Shown: positions 42,606 through 51,558 of the stretch, in pieces
Layout of the letters: each line of letters begins with the position of its first letter
How positions within the stretch are numbered: the first letter of the stretch is position 1
DNA from: Hymenobacter edaphi
GTDB lineage: Bacteria > Bacteroidota > Bacteroidia > Cytophagales > Hymenobacteraceae
Direction of reading: 5' to 3'
Length of the DNA stretch: 64,000 nucleotides
Assembly: GCF_003258365.1 (NCBI RefSeq)
Contig: NZ_QHKM01000001.1
Span: forward strand, 1,178,001-1,242,000
Translations under genes and position numbers: made by a program
Notes under the pieces: model-generated
Told to the model about the DNA's origin: nothing
The model's input: only the letters and a program-made list of their open reading frames with translations
Databases searched by the model: none

Positions 42606-43409
42606 ATGACTCGCCTGCCGATACATTGCCTGGCTACGGCCGCGCTGCTAGGCCTGCTTCTGCCCGCTGGACTAAGCTCCTGCGCCAACGAAACGCCACT
42701 GGCGCCGCAGACGCCGACCCCGGTGCCGGACATCACCGGCACCATCCGGCCGGCCGGGGCCGCCACCGTCACCGTCGCTGATACCCGGGGCCTGAGCCGG
42801 ACCGTCAAACCGGACACGACCACGGGCGTTTTTACCATCAGCAACCTGCCAATTGGCAATTACACGCTGGCCTTCACGCCTTCGCCGGGCTACAACCGCC
42901 CGGCCGAGCGGCTCACCAGCACCGTGCGCGGCCTCACCACCGACATCGGCGTGGTCACGCTGCAGGGCAATGGCACCGTTTCGCGGGGCGGCGGCAGCTG
43001 GACGGCCAACGGCAGCAGCTACACCGGTTTCTTTGCGACGGGTGCGGTATCGCCCGTCACCGGCCACGCGTCGGTCTACCTCTCCACGCTGGCCCAGGGC
43101 GGCGGGGAGCTGGTAAAGCTTGCCTGGGACGGCAACTTCCGGGGCCTTGGCACCTATTCGTTTGGCGTTGCACCGGGTCAAACTATTGCCGGGTACAGCA
43201 ACCCGGCGGCCACGTACGGCGGCCTGGGACTGGCGTACTGGACGAGCCCGGCGGCCGGGTCCGTTACCGTGAGCCGGTTCGACGCGGTCAATGGTATCCT
43301 GGCCGGCACCTTCAGCTTTCAGGCGGCCGGCTCCAATCAAACCCCAGGCAGCCAGACGGTTGCCGTTACCGCCGGCAGCTTTTCGCTGCGCTACGTTCCG
43401 CGGCAATAA
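42606..43409 (+). CDS. Lipoprotein with carboxypeptidase-regulatory-like domain
   Basis: The 267-residue product is a predicted lipoprotein: MTRLPIHCLATAALLGLLLP followed by the lipobox LSSC (Cys26). The mature part carries a CarboxypepD_reg-like repeat (about residues 43-105, with DITGTIRPAGAATVTV and FTISNLPIGNYTLAF), then a beta-rich C-terminal half ending SFSLRYVPRQ, like DUF6252-type surface proteins. It would be anchored in the outer membrane. A strong hairpin follows its stop. The function is unknown and no operon partner is obvious. Confidence 0.8.
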   Translation: MTRLPIHCLATAALLGLLLPAGLSSCANETPLAPQTPTPVPDITGTIRPAGAATVTVADTRGLSRTVKPDTTTGVFTISNLPIGNYTLAFTPSPGYNRPAERLTSTVRGLTTDIGVVTLQGNGTVSRGGGSWTANGSSYTGFFATGAVSPVTGHASVYLSTLAQGGGELVKLAWDGNFRGLGTYSFGVAPGQTIAGYSNPAATYGGLGLAYWTSPAAGSVTVSRFDAVNGILAGTFSFQAAGSNQTPGSQTVAVTAGSFSLRYVPRQ

Positions 43410-43513
43410 CCGCCGGCCCGGCGCCGGCGCCAACTCCTTTGTGCGGGGCCGGGGGCAACCTGATCCTCAACCGCACCACGTTTTCGCCTCGAACAGCTTC
43501 GGGGCCTGGCCAC

Positions 43514-43555
43514 CGCACGCGGCCGGTGCAGGCATCCCTGCACCGGCCGCGTGCG
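43514..43555 (+). terminator. Terminator after the lipoprotein gene
   Basis: A 19-bp perfect stem (43514-43532 with 43537-43555) and a 4-nt loop are followed by a short T-run (43556-43558), 104 bp after the stop codon and 30 bp before the next start. Confidence 0.75.
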
Positions 43556-43585
43556 TTTGAATGGGCTGCACCCTTCCCAGCCCGC

Positions 43586-45463
43586 ATGGATACCAACCAC
43601 GTCAACTACGGACTCGCGCTCAGCGCCGAGGAACAACAGCCCATCGAAGACACGCCCAACCCGCTGCCGCGGGCGGTGCTACGCCTCAACAACGTGATGC
43701 TGCTCGACGGAGAGTGGCGCTTCGCCCTCGACGCCGACGACGCAGGCCTGAACGAGAGCTGGTACCTCGGGCGCGACTACGAGCACCGCGCCACCTGGCC
43801 CGGCTCGGTGGAGATGCACCTGGCCGAAGCCCGCGGCCTGAGCGACCCGGCCCGCTGGCACGACCAGGTGGTGGCCTGGTACGAGCGCGAATTCACCGTG
43901 CCGGCCTGCGCCGAGCCCGGCGGCCGCTGCATGTACCAGCTCACCTTCGGGGCCTGCGGCTACGAAACGCGGGTGTGGCTGAACGGCCGCCCGCTGCGCA
44001 CCATCGAGGGCGAGGACGTGCACTACGGCGAGTACACGTCCTTTTCCTTTGAGCTGGACGAGAGCCTGCTACTGCCCGTCAACCGCCTCACCGTGCGCAT
44101 TGCCGACACGATGGACGCCGAAACGCCGCGCGGCAAGCAGGAGTCGCACGTGTACAAGCGCGGCGGCATCTGGTACCAGACCTACACCGGGGCCGTGCGC
44201 TCGGTGTGGCTGGAAGTGGTGGAGCGCAACCGCCTCCGCTCCCGCGTGAGCGTGGTAAGCCTGGTGGAAGACCGGCTGGTGCGCTTCAACGTGGCCACCC
44301 GCATCCACGACCCGGGCCAGTACACGCTGCGCCTGCAGGTGTTTGAGCGCCCCAACGGGCATAGCCCCGCCACCGAGCCGCTGGCTTCGTCGGACTTCCC
44401 GCTGCGGCTGGAAGCGGGCCAGAAACAGCAGCGCGTGGTGCTGGAAGTGCCCGGCGCGGAGCTTTGGTCGCCGGAGCACCCGCAGCTCTACCGCCTGGTG
44501 GCCGAGCTCATCGACGAGCACGGCTACGCGGCCCGCATCGAGGCGCAGTTCGGGCTGCGCAAGATTGAGGCGCGGGGCCGCTACGTGTACCTCAACAACG
44601 AGCCCACCTACCTCGACGGCATCCTCTACCAGCCCGGCACGGCCAGCTACGAGGAAATTCGGCGCCACTTCCGGGCCATGAAGGAGCTGGGCTGCAACCT
44701 GGTGCGCGTGCACATTGCCGGCGTCGACCCGCGCATCTACCAGCTGGCCGACGAGCTGGGGCTGCTGCTGTGGGTGGAAGTGCCCAGCCCGCACTCCTCC
44801 ACCCCGCGCAGCCGCCAAAACCACCGCGCCGAGCTGCTGCGCATGCTGGCCCTGATGGAAACGCACCCGTCCATCGTCATCTGGAGCCTCTACAACGAGG
44901 ACTGGGGCGCCCAGGACATTGCCTCCAACGCCGCCACCCGCCGCTACATCATCGAGACCTACCACTACATGCACCTGGAGCACCCGCAGTTCCTGGTGGT
45001 CGATAACGACGGCTGGCAGCACATTTCCTGGGAGGGCCGGCTGAAATCGGACCTGCTCACGGCCCACCTCTACACGCCCGCCCTGGACCGCTGGCGCGAA
45101 GTGCTCGATCAGCTCACCGCCGGACAAATGGACGGGGTGGCGGCCTTCCCGCTGGTGGTCGGCGACCCGTTTTTCTACCGCCACCAGGTGCCGCTCATCG
45201 TCAGCGAGTGGGGCGGCTTCGGCTTTCCCGACTACGGCGGCCCGCAGGACGCCGACGCGCGCACCGAGCAGATCCGGCAGTTCAAGCACGAGCTGCGCCA
45301 GCGCCCCATTGCCGGCGACGTGTACACCCAGGCCACCAACATCGAGGATGAGCGCAACGGCCTGATCGATCCGCAGACCGGGGAGCTGTCGGTGCCGGCC
45401 GGGCTGCTGGACTCGCGCACCAAGCCCGAGGCCTCACCTGACCCGCCCATGCCCACGGTGTAA
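43586..45463 (+). CDS. Glycoside hydrolase family 2 protein
   Basis: The 625-residue protein has the GH2 order: jelly-roll sugar-binding domain (about 30-190), immunoglobulin-like domain (about 190-300) and TIM barrel. The acid/base is E438 in WSLYNEDWG and the nucleophile E541 in IVSEWGGFGFP, the two conserved GH2 glutamates. No signal peptide is visible, so it is probably cytosolic, unusual for Bacteroidota polysaccharide enzymes. It could be a beta-galactosidase, glucuronidase or mannosidase. No susC/susD or transporter genes lie nearby, so it is not in a standard utilisation locus. Confidence 0.93.
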   Translation: MDTNHVNYGLALSAEEQQPIEDTPNPLPRAVLRLNNVMLLDGEWRFALDADDAGLNESWYLGRDYEHRATWPGSVEMHLAEARGLSDPARWHDQVVAWYEREFTVPACAEPGGRCMYQLTFGACGYETRVWLNGRPLRTIEGEDVHYGEYTSFSFELDESLLLPVNRLTVRIADTMDAETPRGKQESHVYKRGGIWYQTYTGAVRSVWLEVVERNRLRSRVSVVSLVEDRLVRFNVATRIHDPGQYTLRLQVFERPNGHSPATEPLASSDFPLRLEAGQKQQRVVLEVPGAELWSPEHPQLYRLVAELIDEHGYAARIEAQFGLRKIEARGRYVYLNNEPTYLDGILYQPGTASYEEIRRHFRAMKELGCNLVRVHIAGVDPRIYQLADELGLLLWVEVPSPHSSTPRSRQNHRAELLRMLALMETHPSIVIWSLYNEDWGAQDIASNAATRRYIIETYHYMHLEHPQFLVVDNDGWQHISWEGRLKSDLLTAHLYTPALDRWREVLDQLTAGQMDGVAAFPLVVGDPFFYRHQVPLIVSEWGGFGFPDYGGPQDADARTEQIRQFKHELRQRPIAGDVYTQATNIEDERNGLIDPQTGELSVPAGLLDSRTKPEASPDPPMPTV

Positions 45464-45489
45464 GCGGCAACTTCCGGACGATTGGCAAC

Positions 45490-45533
45490 GCGGCCCGTCG
45501 GCGGCCCTCGGGCATGGGCCGCCGACGGGCCGC
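45490..45533 (+). terminator. Terminator after the GH2 gene
   Basis: Bases 45490-45507 pair perfectly with 45516-45533 (18 bp) with an 8-nt loop, 27 bp after the stop. The remaining 260 bp to the next gene show no gene. Confidence 0.7.
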
Positions 45534-45795
45534 TTGGCAGATACTATTCCCCCGGCAATAGCCCGGGGCTGCCGGCGTACCGGAGGTTCGTGTTTTATCT
45601 TCCCAATCGACTATGCTGGGGGTTTTCCGCTCCCTGAACCGGCCTATTCGACGCCAGCCTGCACGCCACCGCCACCTCTTGCGCGCTTGCCCCGTCGCGT
45701 CGTTGAGCAGCGGCGGCCGCAGCGGCCGGGATGCTTCACCGGACGGATGCCAGATCGAGCAGCAGGCACAACACACTCACAATGAACCTATAATA

Positions 45796-46887
45796 CTACC
45801 GCTTCATGCGCAGCGTCGCGGCTACTTTGCGAAAGTCTGCCAACGGATCAGCAGCCGGTTTGACTACGGCGGGTTTGCGGCCCTTTGCGGGGGGCGTGGG
45901 CCTGGCCGCCGCAGCCGGCGCGCCGAACACCACGCCGTGGAAAATCAGCGTAGCATCCTCATCGGTGCGGATGAGCTGGTAAAAGCCCGGGCGCCGTCCG
46001 CGCAGGTTGCTACTGCCGCTGACTTCGTAGCCGTAGGCCGGACTCGGGGGCAGCTGCCGCTCCTGGCTCTGCAGAAGGGCGCCGGGCGTAGTCAGGGCCT
46101 GGGCCCGGCGCAGCAGCCGCTGCCGGGCTTCGTCGGGCGGCGTGGGCGGCAGCACCTGCACGGTGAAGCGCGTGGCGAAGGTATCGGGCACGGCCCCGGC
46201 GCTGCCGGCTGGCCCGAACACGTAGGTTTTGTCGGCGGGGCGCACTTCCAGAAGCTGGTAGGGCGTGCCGGCCAGGCTGATGACGAAAGGCGCCAGCTCC
46301 AGCGGCGGCACCTGGCCCCGGGCGTCGTAGTAGCCGCCGAGCAGCATCTGCCGCAGCTCGGCTTCGGCTGCCGCGTCGCTGTCGGGGTACAGGCCGAAGA
46401 CCAGCGTGAAGCCGACCGAGTCGCCGAAGGCCAGCACCATCAGGTCTTTGCCCGGCTCCAGGCTGGCGCCCTGGCCGAACACGGCCGGGTAGCCGTTGAA
46501 CTGCAGCTCGTGCTGCTGCACCTGCGTGGCGCGCTTGGCCAGGTACTGCTCCACCACCAGAGTGCGCACTTTCAGGAAGTTGCCCTCGGGCACGCGCAGC
46601 ACTTCCAGCAGGGAGCCGTCGGGTCGGGCCAGGCCGTTGAGCGACTCTTCGGCCACGTAGCCGGGGGCAGCCCGCACGTAAAACGTGGAGCCGGGCACGC
46701 GCCGGTGCCGGGCCGTGAGGGTGCTGCGCACGGTGTCGGGCAGGGCCGCGGGCGCCGCGGTGCCGGCCGGCGCTTCCTGGGCTACAGCCGCCTGCCCGAA
46801 ACCCAGTAGCCACAGCAGGCCAGGTAGCCAGCCGCCAGGTAGTTGCAGCCAGCGCCGCGCCGCCCGCCGCTTAGTGCATCCGGTCAT
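45796..46887 (-). CDS. Secreted hypothetical protein
   Basis: This is a 363-residue protein with an N-terminal basic stretch and a hydrophobic segment (GGWLPGLLWLLGFGQAAVA), cleaved near AVAQ. The rest has beta-rich segments with a GYEVSGSSNLRGRRPGF motif and a Pro/Lys-rich C terminus (about residues 325-363). I do not recognise the family. Its ATG overlaps the end of the miaE gene by 17 bp on the same strand, so it is likely translated from the same transcript. It is not clearly linked in function to MiaE. Downstream there is only noncoding sequence and the GH2 terminator. Confidence 0.7.
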   Translation of the reverse strand: MTGCTKRRAARRWLQLPGGWLPGLLWLLGFGQAAVAQEAPAGTAAPAALPDTVRSTLTARHRRVPGSTFYVRAAPGYVAEESLNGLARPDGSLLEVLRVPEGNFLKVRTLVVEQYLAKRATQVQQHELQFNGYPAVFGQGASLEPGKDLMVLAFGDSVGFTLVFGLYPDSDAAAEAELRQMLLGGYYDARGQVPPLELAPFVISLAGTPYQLLEVRPADKTYVFGPAGSAGAVPDTFATRFTVQVLPPTPPDEARQRLLRRAQALTTPGALLQSQERQLPPSPAYGYEVSGSSNLRGRRPGFYQLIRTDEDATLIFHGVVFGAPAAAARPTPPAKGRKPAVVKPAADPLADFRKVAATLRMKR

Positions 46888-47512
46888 CCCGCACCGGCAG
46901 ACTGGTCACGATGTCGCCCTCGATTTTGAGCAGCTCCTGCAGGCGGGTGTCCACTTCCTGCGGGTCGCAGTATTCCTTGGCCAGGTCCACGTAGGCCACG
47001 AAATGGCCCGCTTCGGACACCATCAGCTCGTAATAGAACTTGCTCAGCTCCGCGTCGGGAATGTGCTTCCAGAGCAGCTTGAACCGCTCGCAGCTGCGGG
47101 CCTCGATCAGGGCCGATACCAGCAGCTGGTCCATGAGCTGCCGCTCGCGGGCCCCGCCGCGGCGCACGTGCTTGAGCAGCTCCACCACGTACTCGTCGCG
47201 GCGCGGGCGGCCCAGCGGCAGATTGCGCTTGCGCAGCTCCTGCAGCACCCGCTCGAAGTGGCTCCACTCCTCGGCCACCAGCTCGGTCAGCTCGTCGACG
47301 AGGCGGGTTTTCTCGGGGTAGCTCACGATCAGCGAAATGCCGGTGCTGGCTGCTTTCTGCTCGCAGTAGGCGTGGTCGACGAGGATGTCGCCGATGTTCT
47401 TGCTGGCAATATCGACCCAGCGCGGGTCGGTGTTGAGCTTGAGCTTGAGGATGGTTTTTTCGCGCTGCTGGGCTACCTCGGCCGAGGGCAGTGCGGCGTG
47501 ATGATCGGACAT
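46871..47512 (-). CDS. miaE: tRNA 2-methylthio-N6-isopentenyl adenosine(37) hydroxylase
   Basis: The 213-residue non-haem diiron monooxygenase hydroxylates ms2i6A37 to ms2io6A37 in tRNA. Ferritin-like helices carry the diiron ligands: DHAYCEQKAAS, LVAEEWSHFERVL, SALIEARSCERF and VSEAGHFVAYVDLA, in the MiaE order of E-x2-H pairs. The ATG at 47512 is preferred over a TTG five codons before. The window also encodes MiaB, which makes its substrate, although the genes are 11 kb apart. It shares a transcript with the following secreted protein (17-bp overlap). Confidence 0.93.
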   Translation of the reverse strand: MSDHHAALPSAEVAQQREKTILKLKLNTDPRWVDIASKNIGDILVDHAYCEQKAASTGISLIVSYPEKTRLVDELTELVAEEWSHFERVLQELRKRNLPLGRPRRDEYVVELLKHVRRGGARERQLMDQLLVSALIEARSCERFKLLWKHIPDAELSKFYYELMVSEAGHFVAYVDLAKEYCDPQEVDTRLQELLKIEGDIVTSLPVRDDRMH

Positions 47513-47638
47513 ATCGGGGATTGTCAAATGGCTAAATGGTCAAATTACCGGCCGCTCTTTACTTGAAGCTATTGTTTAGCATACAAGAATGAACAGCCAA
47601 CAAGTTAATCATTTAACAATGCAGCCATTCAAAGTCAT

Positions 47639-49618
47639 TTAGTCGAAGAAATTCCACTTCAGCCCCAGTTGGAAGCTGCGGGGGTTGCCGGTGTAGAAGG
47701 GCGTGGGGAAGTAGCCGGCCTGGGGCAGGCCCTGGTTGACGTACGCCATTTTCAGGAACACCGATACGGTTTTGATGTCGGCCATGAAGAACACGTCGGC
47801 CACCGCGAAGCCGCGCGCGGTGAAGTGGTCCTGCACGTAGAACTGCTGCACGCTCGGCGCGTAGTCGTAGGGCGTCCAGCCCGACTGGAAGTACGTCTCG
47901 ACCCCGAACTGACTGAACAGGGCCTTTTTGAAAATGAACCCCTGGGCGTAGATGCGCGAGTTGCCCACCAGCTTCGGCACGCGCAGGCCCTCGCCCTCGC
48001 CGCCCTGGGTGAAGGTCACCTGGTTGTCGAGGTGCAGCAGGCCGTAGCTCAGCTGGTGGCGCAGAAAGCCCACCAGCAGCTGCTTGCTGCCGTCGATTTG
48101 CATGGGCAGCAGGTCGCGCCGGTAGTTTTCGCGCTGGCCGTAGTACACCAGGTTGTAGATGGTCACGAACGAGGCCGAGGCCTGCACGCGCTGTTGCAGG
48201 GCGGCGTCGGCGCGGCTCAGGCGCTGGTTCAGGCTCACCGTGAGCTGGTCGACGGTGGTATTGCCCACGCTGAGAATGTCGCCGGTAGCGGTGGTATCGG
48301 GCCAGGCGTGGTGGTTGCCCCGGAACTGCTGCTGGGTGAGCGTGGGCGCGTAGGTGGAGTGCAGCACCTCGCCGGTGAGCGGGCCGAAGCGCAGGCGCCC
48401 GCGCAGCCACACTTCGTTGAAGAACTTGTACTCGCCGGCCGCTTCCACGTCGAAGAGCTTGCGCCAGCGGAAGGAAGCCGTGCCGCCGACAAACAGCTGG
48501 TTGGCCGCCACTTCGGGCAGCACGTCGATTTCCCGGTCGGGGTCGGCCGCCCGCGACTGGGTGCGCAGGCGGGCGTTGCGGTAGCGGCCGTAGAGGCGGT
48601 ACTCCAGAAAATCGGTGCGGCCGAGCACGCCCAGCGTGTTTTCCAGCTGCCGGTAGGTGGAGCGGTCATCGGTCTGGGTCGAGCTGCGCAACACCCGGGC
48701 GTAGTAGTCGCGGTCGAGCGGGCCGACGGTAAAGTCGTCGGTGTAGCGGTTGTACTGCCGGCGCCAGTCGAGCAGGTGGTAGGCCGTCAGGCCGCGCCCC
48801 ACCAGGTTGTAGGTATGGGTGAGGTGAAACTGGTCGCGGTGGTCCTTGTTCTGGGCCTGGCGCAGCCACACGTCCTCGCTGCGGTAGTCGAAGAGGTTGG
48901 CGAGCGTGTCGCCGTCGGTGGCGCGGGGCTTGATGCCGCCCTGCTCGATGGCCCGGTGCCGGGCCTGGTAGTAGTTGAGCAGCGCGTGGTACCGCTCGTT
49001 CTTGGTCTGGTAGCGGGCGAAGATGAGCACCCCCGCGTGGGTTACCTGCGGGTCGCGGTTGTTGGTGGTGCCCAGCTGCTTGTTGGCCCCGAACCGCTCG
49101 TAGGCAATGCCCACGTTCACCGCCTTTTTGATGCTGCGGGTGTAGGCGCCCTCGAACAGCTGCTCGCCCACCCCGCCCTGCACAAAGCGGAAAAAGCTGT
49201 AGGGCGAGCGGGTGTCGTAGTAGGGAATGGTGGCCGCGTCGCGGAAGTAGCGGTCGAAGGCGTTGCGGCCGACGCGGGCCCCCAAGCGGGTATTTGGCTC
49301 CCACAGCAGGCGGCGCGAGGCCAGGGCCACGTTGCCCAGGCTTTGCTGAAAGGTGCTGTCGTAGTACCAGTTGCGGCTGTTGTGCATGCCCGTCAGGGTG
49401 GTATCCAGCGGGTGGCCGTCGGGCTGGTTGCGCAGCACATCCACCTCCCGCACGACGAGGGTGGTTTTGGGCCCGTAAATGGCCTTGGTGGAATCGTCGA
49501 CCACCTGGGCGCGGCTCAGCGTGGGCAGCAAGGCCAGCGGCAGCCCCAGCAGGAGCAGCCACCAGCGGCCAGGGCGTGGGGAGGTCGAACGGCAGATAAT
49601 AGCGTCAGGCAACGGCAC
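47639..49618 (-). CDS. Putative porin (Porin_10-like outer membrane protein)
   Basis: The 659-residue protein has a signal peptide after the start (RWWLLLLGLPLALLPTL, cleaved near SRAQ) and a beta-barrel-like body of alternating polar and hydrophobic residues with many aromatic girdle residues, ending in F-x-L-G-LKWNFFD, a typical barrel end with terminal aromatic. It matches the Bacteroidota 'putative porin' group. The GTG at 49618 is the first start that keeps the signal peptide, overlapping the lpxK end by 14 bp; TTG at 49612 is also possible. It is likely co-transcribed with lpxK. Confidence 0.8.
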   Translation of the reverse strand: MPLPDAIICRSTSPRPGRWWLLLLGLPLALLPTLSRAQVVDDSTKAIYGPKTTLVVREVDVLRNQPDGHPLDTTLTGMHNSRNWYYDSTFQQSLGNVALASRRLLWEPNTRLGARVGRNAFDRYFRDAATIPYYDTRSPYSFFRFVQGGVGEQLFEGAYTRSIKKAVNVGIAYERFGANKQLGTTNNRDPQVTHAGVLIFARYQTKNERYHALLNYYQARHRAIEQGGIKPRATDGDTLANLFDYRSEDVWLRQAQNKDHRDQFHLTHTYNLVGRGLTAYHLLDWRRQYNRYTDDFTVGPLDRDYYARVLRSSTQTDDRSTYRQLENTLGVLGRTDFLEYRLYGRYRNARLRTQSRAADPDREIDVLPEVAANQLFVGGTASFRWRKLFDVEAAGEYKFFNEVWLRGRLRFGPLTGEVLHSTYAPTLTQQQFRGNHHAWPDTTATGDILSVGNTTVDQLTVSLNQRLSRADAALQQRVQASASFVTIYNLVYYGQRENYRRDLLPMQIDGSKQLLVGFLRHQLSYGLLHLDNQVTFTQGGEGEGLRVPKLVGNSRIYAQGFIFKKALFSQFGVETYFQSGWTPYDYAPSVQQFYVQDHFTARGFAVADVFFMADIKTVSVFLKMAYVNQGLPQAGYFPTPFYTGNPRSFQLGLKWNFFD

Positions 49619-50669
49619 GGGGCGTAAGCAAGGGCGTGAGCAGGGCCTGCAGGCGCGCAGCGCCGTCGGCCAGGAAAGCGACCCGGATGGGAACGTAAAA
49701 CAACGGCAAACTCGCCGCGCTGGTGTGCAAGGCCGGCTCGCGCAGGCGGGCGGCATCTTTTTCGGTGGTAATAATAACGGCCCCGGCCGGCACCGCCGCG
49801 CCCACCTGCCGCAACTCGGCCGCCGTGAAGGCGTGGTGGTCGGCAAAGCGGTGGTGGGCGGCAATGGGGTGGCCGCGCCGCCGCAGTTCGGCCAGCAGGG
49901 GCTCGGGCTGGGCAATGCCAGTGAGCACCACGACGGGCTGGTCCGGTCCGGGCGGCTGGTTGGTAGTGGCGAAAACCGGCTGCGGCGCGCCGTACTCGTA
50001 GCTCGAAAACAGCACCGGCACCCCGGGGCGGGCGTAGCGAAGGGCCCGGGCCGTAGCCTGCTGCCGGGCCGCCGCGGGCAGCGTCACCGGGCACTTGGTC
50101 ACCACGATGACGTCGGCGCGGCGGGCGCCGCGGCGGCTTTCGCGCAGGCGGCCGGCGGGCAGCACGTAATCGAGCCAGAACGGCCGGGCCAGCTCGGTGA
50201 GCAGCACGTTCAGCTCGGGGCGCACGCGGCGGTGCTGGTAGGCGTCGTCGAGCACCACGGCCGTCACTTCGGGCGCCTGGGCGGCCAGCTCGGCCAGGCC
50301 GTGGCGGCGGTCCTCGTCGACCACCACCGGCACCCGGCCGCCGAAGCCGTGCAGGTGCTGCCAGGGCTCGTCGCCGATGCTGGCGGCCGTGTCGGCGCTG
50401 GTGGCGCGGCGGAAGCCCCGGGTCTGGCGGCCATAGCCGCGGCTGAGAATGGCCGGGTGCTGGCCCTGATCGAGCAGTTGCTGCGTCAGCCAGGCCACGT
50501 GCGGGGTTTTGCCGGTGCCGCCCACGCGCAGGTTGCCCACGTTGAGGAGGGGCACGGCCGCCGCCGTGCTTTGCCAGAAGCCCGTATCGTAGAGCCAGTT
50601 GCGCACCGCCGCCACGCCGGCGTACAGCCAGCTCAGGGGCAAGAGCAACAGGGTCAGCAAACGGGACAT
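49605..50669 (-). CDS. lpxK: Tetraacyldisaccharide 4'-kinase
   Basis: The 354-residue kinase phosphorylates the lipid A precursor at the 4' position, on the inner membrane. The P-loop is in VGNLRVGGTGKTPHVAWL (residues 44-60), with the hydrophobic N-terminal helix (about 1-25) and the later SRGYGR, DDAYQHRRV (Walker B-like) and EKDAARL motifs of LpxK. A TATTTTTG box at 50716-50709 on the - strand is a good promoter. Its end overlaps the start of the downstream Porin_10-like gene. The divergent SMUG2-like gene starts 102 bp away. Confidence 0.94.
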   Translation of the reverse strand: MSRLLTLLLLPLSWLYAGVAAVRNWLYDTGFWQSTAAAVPLLNVGNLRVGGTGKTPHVAWLTQQLLDQGQHPAILSRGYGRQTRGFRRATSADTAASIGDEPWQHLHGFGGRVPVVVDEDRRHGLAELAAQAPEVTAVVLDDAYQHRRVRPELNVLLTELARPFWLDYVLPAGRLRESRRGARRADVIVVTKCPVTLPAAARQQATARALRYARPGVPVLFSSYEYGAPQPVFATTNQPPGPDQPVVVLTGIAQPEPLLAELRRRGHPIAAHHRFADHHAFTAAELRQVGAAVPAGAVIITTEKDAARLREPALHTSAASLPLFYVPIRVAFLADGAARLQALLTPLLTPRAVA

Positions 50670-50708
50670 GGCAAGGGCAGCCGCGCGGCGCACGGCCACG
50701 ACGGGCGG

Positions 50709-50716
50709 CAAAAATA
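50709..50716 (-). promoter_or_regulatory. Putative -7 promoter box (TATTTTTG) of lpxK
   Basis: An exact TAnnTTTG on the - strand, 40 bp upstream of the lpxK start codon. Confidence 0.65.
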
Positions 50717-50771
50717 CGCGAAATGCCGCCGGCCCGGCCGCCCGGGGCGCTATTGCGTACTGATTTGGCCT

Positions 50772-51461
50772 ATGACCGCGCCTTCCACCTTCGCCGAGCG
50801 CCTGCTGGCCCTGCTCACCGCCTTCCCCGCCGCCCCGCTCCTGCCCGACGACGTGCAGGCCCTGAACCCTTACCAAACCGAACCGACGCACGGCCTGCTC
50901 ATGCAGTTTGCCCAGCGCTACTACGCTGATAATGAGCCGCGCGTGGCCCTGCTCGGCATCAACCCCGGCCGCTTCGGCGCCGGCAGCACCGGCGTGGCCT
51001 TCACCGACCCGGCGGCGCTGGAACGGCACTGCGGTATTCCGAACGCGCTGCCGCGGCGGCCGGAGCTGTCGAGCCAGTTCGTGTACCAGCTCATCGACGC
51101 GCTGGGCGGGCCGGCGGCGTTCTACGGGCATTTTTACCTCGGCTCGTTGTACCCGCTGGTGCTCGTGCGCCACGGCCGCAACTACAACTACTACGACTCC
51201 CGGACCGCGACGCAGGCGCTCTGGCCCGACATGCAGCAGTCCTTACAGCAGCAGGTGGCCGCCGGCCTGCGCCGCGACGTGGCCATCAGCCTGGGCCGGC
51301 GCAACGGGGAATATTTCGAGCGGCTGAACGCGGAGCTGGGCTTGTTCGAGCGGATTCTGGTCTTCGACCACCCGCGCTTCATCATGCAGTACAAGCGCCG
51401 CGAGGTGCCCGAGTACGTAGCGCGGTACGCGGCGCAGCTGGGAGAATTAATTTCTATCTGA
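50772..51461 (+). CDS. SMUG2-type uracil-DNA glycosylase family protein
   Basis: The 229-residue protein has VALLGINPGRFGAGSTGVAF (the active-site loop, residues about 56-76) followed by TD, and a C-terminal VFDHPRFIMQYKRRE that supplies the HP motif. These features are those of SMUG2-type glycosylases described in Bacteroidota, which remove uracil and xanthine from DNA. Length is close to the family's (about 230). The ATG at 50772 opens it; the longer frame is a shadow of lpxK. An inverted repeat follows. Confidence 0.85.
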   Translation: MTAPSTFAERLLALLTAFPAAPLLPDDVQALNPYQTEPTHGLLMQFAQRYYADNEPRVALLGINPGRFGAGSTGVAFTDPAALERHCGIPNALPRRPELSSQFVYQLIDALGGPAAFYGHFYLGSLYPLVLVRHGRNYNYYDSRTATQALWPDMQQSLQQQVAAGLRRDVAISLGRRNGEYFERLNAELGLFERILVFDHPRFIMQYKRREVPEYVARYAAQLGELISI

Positions 51462-51464
51462 CGT

Positions 51465-51535
51465 TTTTTAGCCCGCAGAAGGCGCAGAACCCAGCGTCCT
51501 CAGTGGAAACTTCGGCGCCCTCTGCGGGCTAAAAA
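51465..51535. repeat. Inverted repeat after the SMUG2-like gene (also a possible terminator)
   Basis: Arms 51465-51479 and 51521-51535 are perfect reverse complements (TTTTTAGCCCGCAGA), with imperfect extension inside. It has a T-run at one end and A-run at the other. A relative of the right arm also occurs at about 28940-28982, so it is a dispersed family. Confidence 0.7.
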
Positions 51536-51543
51536 CCTAGAAC

Positions 51544-51551
51544 TACCTTCG
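51544..51551 (+). promoter_or_regulatory. Putative -7 promoter box (TACCTTCG) of the NIF3 gene
   Basis: TAnnTTCG 7 bp before the ATG at 51559, giving an expected leader of only a few bases. Confidence 0.6.
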
Positions 51552-51558
51552 CAGCACC

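Noticed and set aside
45613-46809. Long + strand frame opposite the secreted hypothetical protein
   Set aside because: Shadow frame rich in Gly, Arg and Ala; the - strand frame has the signal peptide and overlaps miaE as an operon would.
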